From: Blepharisma stoltei
Taxonomy: Eukaryota > Ciliophora > Heterotrichea > Heterotrichida > Blepharismidae
DNA length: 64,000 nt
Reading direction: 5' to 3'
Assembly: GCA_914767885.1 (NCBI GenBank)
Contig: CAJZBQ010000010.1
Span: forward strand, 434,001 to 498,000
Part shown: piece by piece, positions 56,289-64,000 of the stretch
Layout: every line of letters starts with the position of its first letter
Position numbering within the stretch: the stretch's first letter is position 1
Program-made: the position numbers and the translations under genes
Notes under the pieces: model-generated
Seen by the model: only the letters and a program-made list of their open reading frames with translations
Told to the model about the DNA's origin: nothing
Databases searched by the model: none

Positions 56289-57882
56289 ATGGATCCAAAA
56301 ACACTTGGCGATCAGCATTCCCAATCTCCGGAAAAGTCCGCACCTTTTACTAATCTTTGTAAATTCTATATAGATGCAGACTTTTATTCTCTAGAGAACC
56401 CTTTTTCAATTTTCAAGACTTCAGGAGGAGCAAATCCTAATCTCAGCCCTCAATTGCAATCAAAAACTCAAAACTCCAGCCCAAATCTAAGAATGGCTGG
56501 ATTGCAAAAATCAGCCCCAAATAGTCTAAGAAAAGTGATTCCTCCGCCTACATAATTAAAGATGGTGTTGCTCGATTTCTGGTCTCCTGACCCGAAAATT
56601 CATCTTTGCATATTTTAATTATGAGTTTTGGTTTCCCCTAATGAAATTATCCCAACTATTCCAAGGAAGCAAAGAGCTGGGTAGTTTTTCATACCGGACT
56701 CCTGACCTTAGGGAATGGGATTTTCAAGAAGGGCAACCCAGACGTTGGATTTAGGGTGCCATTCAAACCCAAGAAAGTGCTTTAGCTCATAGAAGAATCT
56801 TCGAAGCCCAAACTTCAAGACTGGCATTCTCTTTTGGTGATCAAAATCCAGACGCCTACACCTTTGGCGGGACCGAGGAAAATGGCACGAAATTCGCCCA
56901 GAGTGGTGTTGGTGTAGCTGTGATCGAGCAAACTGATAGTGGATGTTAAACTTGTATAGTCTATCAATAGATTAAGATTCCTCCACCTCCTGGGTTTGAA
57001 TGGGCACAAGACACCGAATTTAGTGACAAAAGTAGTCAATCAGATCAAAAATGTGACAGCCCTACGTTAAAACTGATTCAGCATGAAGATTCATATCAAT
57101 CTATGGAAGAACTTGTAAACGAGCTTAAAATCTGTAAAAGCAAGCTTTCAAGAGCCGAAAAAGAAGTTGAAAAATATAAAAGTTCTTATTATACATTGCT
57201 ACAATTGCAAGATTCTTCCAACGAATCAAGAGTAGACAAGCTGTTTCAGTATTTTAAAGTAGACGAAAACCTTAGCGAATGCAAAACCTGCAAAGAAACT
57301 CATGAAGAAAATTTAGCTCTGCATGAAAGAATTGCGAAATTTTCAATTGAGAATAATAAAGTTTTGACTAGCTTTCATGATCTATTTACCCAATTTCAAG
57401 CTGTTCAGAATGAAAATAGAGAACTTTTAGAAAAATTCAGGATGGCAATGGAAGGGAAACAGGTCACTTTTAATTGTACAGTTGATAGATGCTGCAGCCT
57501 TGCCAAAGAGTATAGAGACCAGCTTTTCATGAAACAGAGAGAGACAGAAGAATTGAGGGCTGTTTTAAATACAAATGGTAATAAGCATGCCTCGAGGTCG
57601 AATAGCACAGAAGAAGGAGACCCTGAGAAGGAAACAAGGCAGTGGCAAAGAAAAGACAGATCCAACTCTAATAAACAAGTTACGATCCTGGAGTGCCAAG
57701 AATGCCTTAATAAGCAATTAAGAATTGCTGAAAAAGATAGTATTATTAAAGAGCTTCAAGAATCTTTAAGTCCTTCTCCAATTCATTCTAGGAGTCTTGA
57801 TTCATATGCCAGCAATAAAAATTTCCAAGTTTTAAAAGAAAGGTTCAGGCAAAAACTTTCATTTATCAGAAATTTATACTAA
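56289..57882 (+). CDS. Coiled-coil protein, 384 aa, split by a SINE
   Basis: Starts MDPKTLGDQHSQSPEKSA. The first 90 residues are Ser/Pro/Asn-rich. Removing the SINE 56550-56975 plus one repeat joins VIPPP to PGFEWAQD in frame. A coiled coil then runs from about residue 125 (ELVNELKICKSKLSRAEKEV) to 260, with paired Cys motifs ECKTCKETHE and LECQECLNK. The C terminus is SFIRNLY. It may be a scaffold of the cytoskeleton; the family is not recognised. Confidence 0.7.
56550..56975 (+). mobile_element. SINE-like retroelement copy 9
   Basis: Target duplication GATTCCTCC(G/A)CCT at 56537-56549 and 56976-56988. The head is ATTAAAGATGGTGTTGC and the tail AGTCTATCAATAGATTAA. The body is GC-richer than the host. 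Confidence 0.75.
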
Positions 57883-57929
57883 AAATGATACAAATATCTT
57901 TAGGTTCGCAATGCTAGATTTATTTACTT

Positions 57930-58348
57930 AAAGAATTTAGAATCCAAATGGCAAATATTTATCTCTGCTAATTAAGCATATTATACTTGGAGAGCCAAGA
58001 CAAATCGTACTTCCTGGGCAAAAAGCACTGATTAGTCTTATTGAAAAAAGAGAAAGTTTGGAAAGATGGTGGAGTAAAAGAGCTGAGCTTTCCCAAGAAA
58101 GCGAATGGATAAAAGAAGGCCAGCAACTGATTTCTCAAACGTGTGTATTTGCTAAAGAAGCTTTAGAACTGAAGCCAACGATCAAAGGAAGACCAGGCCG
58201 TGAGATGAGAATGAGCGTCCACAAGCAAGTTATTGAAATTGAGCAGGCCCTCAATGATTTGACTTCTTTGACTTCAGAAGTCCAAGAAATCAAGCGAATG
58301 TTCTTATCCCATTTCCTTGAGAAATCAAAAATTATTGTTTGTAAATAG
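57930..58348 (+). CDS. Small helical protein, 5' end unresolved
   Basis: An open frame from about 57940 reads PNGKYLSLLIKHIILGEPRQ and continues through ESLERWWSKRAELSQESEWI to CK and TAG at 58348. An internal ATG is at 58058. A TAG just upstream and the closeness of the preceding gene end (57882) suggest either a separate gene with a missed intron or a C-terminal extension of that gene through a small IES. It is helical and charged, with no known domain. Confidence 0.45.
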
Positions 58349-58448
58349 AGCTAATTTTTTTGGAATTATAAAAATATTTTGATGGTAAAAAATTAATTTA
58401 TGATTGAGAATGTAAGCTGCTTAAGGTTGAATACTAAAAATCACTTAT

Positions 58449-58730
58449 ATGCCAAATCCTTTTTTTGCATTCGAAAAAGTATACGCTCACTAACAGAGTG
58501 GCGAGATAGAATTGCCGTATCTTCTTAAACCAATGTTTGATCTGATGAAAGAATATGAGCAGCAAAGCTCAGGGATCGAGCTCTCTCCAGACTTGAAACT
58601 TGAGTCTGTCATAAGTGAACTAAAACTATTGCAAGAGTCATTAGGCGACCAGCAGAGCCAAATGGAAAACAATGAGCAGTTTGCTCCTGTAAGAAGAACT
58701 TCTAAAAGACATAGAACTAATGCATCATAA
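58449..58730 (+). CDS. Small protein with a probable 18-nt intron
   Basis: ATG 58449 gives MPNPFFAFEK, then GTATACGCTCACTAACAG (18 nt, containing TAA) is removed to reach SGEIELPYLLKPMFDLMKEY. Total 87 residues, ending RRTSKRHRTNAS. It is helical in the middle with a basic tail. The intron is longer than the usual 15 nt, so the start could instead be downstream. No family is assigned. Confidence 0.45.
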
Positions 58731-58771
58731 TAATTGAATGGGTTCTATTAATCCGCAATAAAAAAATAATT

Positions 58772-59182
58772 ATGAAACATAACTTTTCTCATCCAAATAG
58801 ACTTATCGCAAGATTTGAAGAAGACCACCTGACAAGACGGCATTTAATTAGTTTAAATTCAGTCAAATCGACATTGAACCTTAAAAACACTTTTTTTTCT
58901 GAAAATTTGAGGAAAAGAAAAACGACGATGAGAAATAAAAGAATTGGACTAAAAGAAGTGAGCGCTTTATCACCTTCCTCATTCAGCAAATCGACCGTCC
59001 ATTTAAGTCCTATTATCAGACTCAAAAAAGCTAGAAATCATATTGTAAGCTTAAAATCTAAATTAGAAGAAAAAGATAAAGAAATAAATAGACTGAAATC
59101 TGAATTAGCAGTATGGCAGCATATAAATATTAATAAAGATGCACCAACTCCAGATATAAACCCGATGCTAACCCCGGATTAA
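58772..59182 (+). CDS. Hypothetical basic protein with C-terminal coiled coil
   Basis: 136 residues, MKHNFSHPNRLIARFEEDHL. The N-terminal half is Arg/Lys/Ser-rich. Residues about 85-118 form a coiled coil (KARNHIVSLKSKLEEKDKEI). The tail is Pro/Asp-rich. No inserts. Unrecognised. Confidence 0.6.
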   Translation: MKHNFSHPNRLIARFEEDHLTRRHLISLNSVKSTLNLKNTFFSENLRKRKTTMRNKRIGLKEVSALSPSSFSKSTVHLSPIIRLKKARNHIVSLKSKLEEKDKEINRLKSELAVWQHININKDAPTPDINPMLTPD

Positions 59183-59332
59183 GCAATAAAATACGCATTA
59201 ATTTCTTCATATATCAGCATAAAGCAATCAATTAATAAGATACCAAATTAATTTCCCATCCACCCAAAATGATTTCATTAATCAGTAATTTTTTTATCAT
59301 AGAATTTGTAATTAATGCGTATAGCTAGACTC

Positions 59333-60514
59333 ATGGCCAGGTCCTTCGCAGATTAAGATTAAGATTAGCCATTCGCACTTGATGGGCCGGATATTTATAC
59401 CCCTACATGCTCGTCGCCTATGCTGAGGCTTCGGCGGACACCTTCTTGCTGCCACAAACAAGGGATTCGCACAACCACTCTTGACTTCCAAGGCTACTAG
59501 AGTCTAAGGGCCAACCACCTGGGTCGAAACTCCCAGTTTCTCGTTAGAAAAATGTCCATCTCTTGAGTCCTGTTCGAGGGAGTCAGTCTCCACTCGGGAC
59601 TGTCGCCAATATTGTCCTTTCCAATGGTTGTTCTAGTGGTAAAAGCCCAATTCTCACGGATCAGCTCCGTAGGGCCAGAATAAAACCTAGTCCGACATAC
59701 AAAAAAGGCTTCCGACTCCTTTCCACTTAAATCCCCCACTGGGCCGTTACCTGCGGTGCTGAGGAAATAGGGTCGAGAGGTCAGGTGGCACGTCGTCACC
59801 ATTTTTGTGTATATGTCCTTCGCAGATAAGCGAAGTTATTCACGGGTTCCTGCAAAGGCTCCAGAGATGCCAAAATACTTGACGGAAACATACTGATGGG
59901 CTTATGTTCACCCTAATGCAGTTTGGTTTTTCGAAAGACAGTGGCTAGTCAATTTGATTCTTTGGGGCAATTTTAATCGCTTAAGAGACCATGCCCTGAG
60001 AGAAATAAACTTCCCAAGCAAGACTTTACAAGTTGCATGCGTTTATGGAAACTTCACCGAAGAGCTCGCTCGTCTTTCAAACTCGGAATCTGAAGTTCAT
60101 GTTGTTGATGTTGCTGAAATCCAACTTGAGAATTTAAGAGAAAAATGCAAAAATGTAAAGAACCTACACGTCCACCACCAAGATTCCACAAATTTGGCAT
60201 TTGAGGACAATGCTTTTGATAACACAGTGGTCTACTTCTTGCTGCATGAACAGCCTGAAGAAGCCAGAAAATTGACCGTACAGGAAGCTGTGAGGGTCAC
60301 AAAGCCTGGAGGAAAAGTGGTATTTATCGATTATCATGGGCCGTCGAGGCTAAACCCATTCCGCTATGTGATGATTCCGATCTTAAAAAACTTGGAACCA
60401 TTCGCACTGGATATGTGGAAGAAAGAAATCAAAGATTGGCTTCCTCCAGTGGCAGATATCTCGAAGGTGACTTATTTTGGAGGGCTATACCAGAAAGTAG
60501 TAGTTAAAAAGTAA
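59333..60514 (+). CDS. rquA: RquA, rhodoquinone biosynthesis protein
   Basis: Reading TGA as Trp and removing SINE copy 10 with one target repeat gives 235 residues. RquA converts ubiquinone to rhodoquinone, which carries electrons to fumarate reductase in anaerobic mitochondria. RquA hallmarks are clear: TETYWWAYVHPNAVWFFERQ, WLVNLILWGNFNRLRD, LQVACVYGNFTEELA (a methyltransferase-like SAM pocket), HVVDVAEIQLENLREK, YFLLHEQPEEARKLT, PGGKVVFIDYHGP and LEPFALDMWKKEI. The N terminus (MARSFADKRSYSRVPAKA) is Arg/Ser-rich, with no acid but two Asp, and fits a mitochondrial presequence. The family is patchily distributed in eukaryotes, usually explained by lateral transfer. Confidence 0.93.
59354..59814 (-). 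mobile_element. SINE-like retroelement copy 10, inside rquA
   Basis: Perfect 13-bp duplication GTCCTTCGCAGAT (59341-59353 and 59815-59827). The minus-strand head is ACAAAAATGGTGACGACG and the tail GGCTAATCTTAATCTTAATC. It separates codon 7 of rquA from codon 8; removal with one repeat restores the frame. Confidence 0.85.
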
Positions 60515-60582
60515 GTAGCTTTACTGAATATAATTAAAATTAATTATCATGAAAAGTCTTAATTTTAACACTTTAGAATTAA

Positions 60583-63581
60583 CTACAATGCTTTACCATT
60601 GGCCAAAAACAGTCCTCTTTTGTACACAAGGCTTCCTCTTAAGTAAGTCATATGGATCTTTCCTGGAAGGACTTCTCCTTTAAATGGAGAAATTTGTGGA
60701 TGTCTCATATATATGCATGTCTGGGCTTCTTGGTCTTCTGGGTCCCACACTATGAGATCTGCATGCTTATTGATGGCGATGCTTCCTTTTATATGACTTA
60801 TACCAATAATTTCAGCTGGAACTTGGCTAAGCTCTTTAAAATTCAACATATTTAGCTAGAGATTTCGTTATATTAATTATCACTTTTATATCAATTTTTT
60901 TTTTTTCCCAAAAATTTTTTGCTCATTCAAGGAGGTGAGCTTTTGGCCAAAATAGGTATTTTTTCCAATGGTTCTATTCGCTTACGAAGGAGAAGGGAGT
61001 AAGTAAAATTTTTGCTAGTTTCGGAGCCACAATTCTTGGGTCTCCTTTTAATGCTTCCCAGCAGCACTGCAAATTAAGCCCAATACTGCTTATCCCACTT
61101 ACAGCCCTTTTAAAATCCCCTTTCTGCAAGCATTTAAGAAAAGGTTTTATTGGCCGATGATACGAAGTTAGGATATCAATCCCACCAAGTCTTAAAACAT
61201 CTAACAAAAGTTTTCTATTTTTTTCTTCTCGAATAGGAGGATTTACTTTGAATCTTGTATCTCCATCCTTGATGTGCTCATCAGAAAAATGAGTATAAAA
61301 CCCAGCAGTATCACAAGTGACCATCAAATCAGGATTTTCACGTTTTGCTTTTCTGATAATATAAACTGCATTTGCGCTGCTTAAATTCGAGATATGAACT
61401 TTTGCATTACTCCCCCCCATCCTTGATCGAACTATTAACTGTAAAAATTACTAAAAATTGGGAAAATTAACCCCCATCCTTGATCAAACGATTTTCATAT
61501 CATGCAAATTTTATAAATATAAAAATATAATTGTTATCAAAAGCTTGGGAAGATGTACATAATGAAGTTGTTTTCAGAGACTTTGAGACGACAGAAAGCT
61601 TCGGAATCAACCATTCGAAGTGATTTAGTCATCAACCTAGGCTTAAAAACTCAATAATCTAATAAAATACAGATTCTTTAAAACTTAAAAAAAAAAATTT
61701 TAATTTAATAAGGAACTAATTAATATTTATACAGTTTAAAGGGATAACTAATAAATTAAAATATAAAAAAATTGGTATTTTTATAAAATTAATTTAATTT
61801 TTTACTGTAAAAATAATTATTAAATACTCTTAACCCTCTTATTTAAAAGTAAAAATAAAAAAAAATATATATATATAAAATTTTTTTTCCCAAAAATTTT
61901 TTTAACCCCGTCCTTGATCGAACGATAGCGAGTCGTTCGATCAAGGATGGGGGGGAGTTAGGATTTTTAGCTAGCTCAGAAAGCAAAAGCTGAACACCGT
62001 TTGCTTCCCAATGAGGAGGAGAGTTTGAGAGATAAGTCTTATAATCTGAGTTCTCCATAGGGATTACTGCTTTTTTACACATAATTGGAGGAGGTCTTCG
62101 AACTTGTCTTGCATTTGTTTCTGTTATTATTGGTTTTATTGGGCTCTTTCTGCTGAATAGGGTGAGGTTTGGAGATCTTATTTGAAATGGAGATACAGCT
62201 TTTTCGGGCGAAACTTCTAAGAAGTCAGTGATTTTAGAGACTGCTGGCTGAAAAACAGTGAAACCTGACCGTGAATAAGTCATCATTTCTGCTTTAATTA
62301 AGCTTTCTAGGTTATTTGACTGGTATCTTAACTGCCTTTCCAAATATTTTTCACTTTTTATATCAGAGGAAGGAGTATTTCTCATAGGCGTAGACTGATT
62401 AGAACTAATAGGAGAAGTATCAGATGAAGTCGGCTCTATGTCTTCTGGAAAAGCCCCTGCAAAAGTAGTCATTTCTGGCTGTGGGATATTTTGGCGGTTT
62501 TCGATACCCTCTTTTCGAAATGGCGAACTCATATAAAGATACCTCTCATTAGTCTTTTCTGGATGAAAAAATAGTGGTTTCCCAGTCCTTGCAACAGAGT
62601 CATATAAAACCCCAAGCTTCTCAACAGGAATAAAATTAATATCTCCTGATGGTGGCAATAAGTATCCTTTAAATCCCATGATTCCTGCTTTAGCGAGATC
62701 TTCCATTTCTGATAAAGAGTTCATATCTACATGTGCGAGAAACCCAATGTCGCAATAAAGTGATATTTCTTCTAACTCTTGAAAAAAAAAATAAATTAAT
62801 ATTTATTTTAAGAAAAAAATTATATGAAATCTTCACATAAAAAATATTTATAAAAATAGTCTGGTCAAAGTGCTACTTTGATTAAGCCTCTAATTAAGCT
62901 TCATCATCTAAAAAGAGAGGGTTAAAGGCTCGTTTTCGATTTTGGCGAGCCAGATAGATTAGGTAACAAAGTTATTTACATAGAAATTATTATTTTTACC
63001 TAATAAAAATAAATTTACCGGAATAAATTTTACTGATATAAGTTCAATTTTAGTCGGAGTAAGGAATTCAGCTTATGAGAAAAATCATGAATTGTTGTTA
63101 ACGGAGATCTCGTAATTGTAGGAGACTCTATGACTGTTGTGATTCCCCCTGCAATTGCAGCTCGACTGCCAATTTCGTATCCTTCTCACTGCTCTATACT
63201 GGTGCTTGTGATACATCCTGAATTTTCGCTAACTGCGCTTCCTTCGTACTCTATTGTTTCGTCATTTGTTCCTATAGGATTGTCGTTGTTAAAACAAACA
63301 TTCAGATCGATTATCCCCGGACTGACATAAAGGTCACCAAGATCTTCCCACTCATATTCTTCATACAATTCTTGTAGATTTGAAATGGATTGATTGGATC
63401 CGTCAAGCTCAATTATATTGGATATGATTTCATCATTGATGAAAATTACACCAGGGATTGATGAAGATTTTCTGTATAAATTTTACCCTTCAAGTATGAT
63501 ATTCTTAGAATACAAAGCTTTGAGAGTTGGCTGAGCTGAAAGTTCGAGACTATTAGGTGTGAGATACACTTGAGATGACAT
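60583..63581 (-). CDS. Allantoinase/dihydropyrimidinase-like protein without metal ligands
   Basis: Starts at ATG 63581 (MSSQVYLTPNSLELSAQ). A 15-nt intron, 63472-63486 (GTAAAATTTATACAG), and three inserts are removed, giving 664 residues. Cyclic amidohydrolase landmarks: LYVSPGIIDLNVCFN, WEGYEIGSRAAIAGGITTVI, AGIMGFKGYLLPPSG, VHISNLSSANAVYIIRKAK, FKVNPPIREEKNRKLLLDVL and the end domain IAINKHADLIVWDPE. The HxH pair is N-V-C, the HLSS His is Asn, CPHY is AGFY, and the SDH Asp is Tyr; only the Lys of GFKGY remains. About 180 disordered residues (TSSDTSPISSNQSTPMRN and so on) are inserted after FFHPEKTNERYLY. It is probably non-enzymatic, like animal CRMPs (inference). Confidence 0.85.
60855..61005 (-). 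mobile_element. Truncated MITE family A copy 9
   Basis: 151 bp keeping one end (GAACCATTGG..., CTTACGAAGGAGAAGGGAGT) and the ATATTAATTATCACTTTTAT core, with the hairpin half lost. It is still TA-flanked. Excision gives AKILNMLNFKEL in frame, so a half element may still be a working IES. Confidence 0.7.
61410..61960 (+). mobile_element. MITE family B copy 1
   Basis: 551 bp, TA-flanked. The left end is ACTCCCCCCCATCCTTGATC, with a subterminal repeat CCCCCATCCTTGATCAAACG. The right end is a hairpin, GTCCTTGATCGAACGATAGC facing its complement. Same architecture as family A with different sequence. Excision joins LAKNP to NAKVHISN. Confidence 0.8.
62775..63061. mobile_element. 287-bp IES
   Basis: TA-bounded insert with ends ACTCTTGAAAAAAA and (inverted) ACTCCGACTAAAATT. 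It contains a small GC-richer piece with AGATAGATTAGG, resembling a SINE tail. Excision joins HKLNS to LEEISLYCDIGF in the amidohydrolase-like gene. Confidence 0.7.
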
Positions 63582-63619
63582 TAAATTTTTAAAGTTTTAT
63601 TTAACGCTCTTTCCATTTA

Positions 63620-63932
63620 CTCCCCCCCCTTCCGTGAGTGAACAAAACCATTAGAAAAATCCCTATTTTTTGCCAAAAACCCACCCTCCGTGGTGAACAA
63701 AAATTTTTTTAATAGAAAAATTTTTTATAAGTGATAATTATTATAATGAAATCTCGAGCTAATTCTGTTTAATTTTAAACAAATTGCTTTTTAAAACATA
63801 AATTTTATAAATTTTCGAAAAAAATTTTTTTATAAAATTTATATATAAATTTTTTTAAAAAAAAAAAAATTAAACCCCCTCCGTGAGTGAACAAAATTTT
63901 TTGTTCACTCACGGAGGGGGGGGGGGGAGTTA
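63620..63932 (+). mobile_element. MITE family A copy 10
   Basis: 313 bp, TA-flanked, with the intact hairpin right end, just upstream of the amidohydrolase-like start. The last 68 bases of the window show nothing interpretable. Confidence 0.8.
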
Positions 63933-64000
63933 GCAATTTTTCAAAAGTTTTACTATTAAAATAAAGAATTTTTTGGAGTTTTATGAAGTTTAATAGAAAT

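Noticed and set aside
59497-59802. 101-codon minus-strand frame
   Set aside because: Inside SINE copy 10; no family resemblance.
35455-63930. C-runs and G-runs as sequencing artefacts
   Set aside because: They recur at the same position in every family A and B copy, so they belong to the element ends, although run lengths may be imprecise.
1-64000. Treating in-frame TGA codons as stops and the genes as pseudogenes
   Set aside because: TGA falls repeatedly at conserved Trp positions in RquA, TBC, Myb and SLC35 proteins, so it is a sense codon.
1-64000. CRISPR arrays, bacterial operons or telomeric repeats
   Set aside because: No regularly spaced direct repeats, no Shine-Dalgarno pattern and no telomere-like tandem repeat were seen.

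Overview
The window looks like germline (micronuclear) DNA of a heterotrich ciliate of the Blepharisma type. Three observations support this. First, TGA reads as tryptophan throughout: dozens of in-frame TGA codons fall at conserved or sensible Trp positions (RquA, TBC, SLC35, Myb, VWA proteins), while TAA and TAG end genes. Second, introns are mostly exactly 15 nt, GTA...TAG or GTA...CAG. Third, genes are interrupted by AT-rich inverted-repeat elements and GC-richer retroelements, nearly all flanked by short direct repeats. Removing an element plus one repeat copy restores the frame, as expected for internal eliminated sequences (IESs) cut out when the somatic nucleus forms.

Layout. 0-5.9 kb: a coiled-coil gene, a SINE-split gene and two small genes. 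6.0-7.5 kb: an SLC35-type nucleotide-sugar transporter. 8-15.7 kb: a giant membrane protein gene (LNR repeats, beta-helix, Cys-rich region, multi-TM), with its decayed relic at 17.3-18.8 kb. 19-26.3 kb: a tandem duplication holding a dead and a live coiled-coil/kelch gene beside a catalytically degenerate pyrophosphatase. 26.3-34.1 kb: LITAF, tRNA-Glu, a DUSP-like gene, a double E2 protein and a RAP protein. 34.3-46.6 kb: a TRIM-like gene, a VIT/VWA gene with six inserts, a TBC gene and a nucleolar-type gene. 46.6-53.9 kb: R2R3 Myb, acidic and MORN proteins, a single-pass membrane protein and an AT-hook protein. 56-63.6 kb: coiled-coil genes, rquA (rhodoquinone synthesis) and an allantoinase-like gene lacking its metal ligands.

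The mobile fraction comprises about ten copies of one ~390 bp MITE family (A; TIR with CTCCGTGAGCGAAC), related families B and C, several fold-back elements, short 63-96 bp IESs, and ten SINE-like retroelements with 11-15 bp target-site duplications. Most elements lie inside or at the edge of genes. The genes share no operon logic; what unites the region is dependence on precise DNA excision. In multi-insert genes that I could resolve fully, exons minus inserts and 15-nt introns sum to a whole number of codons.
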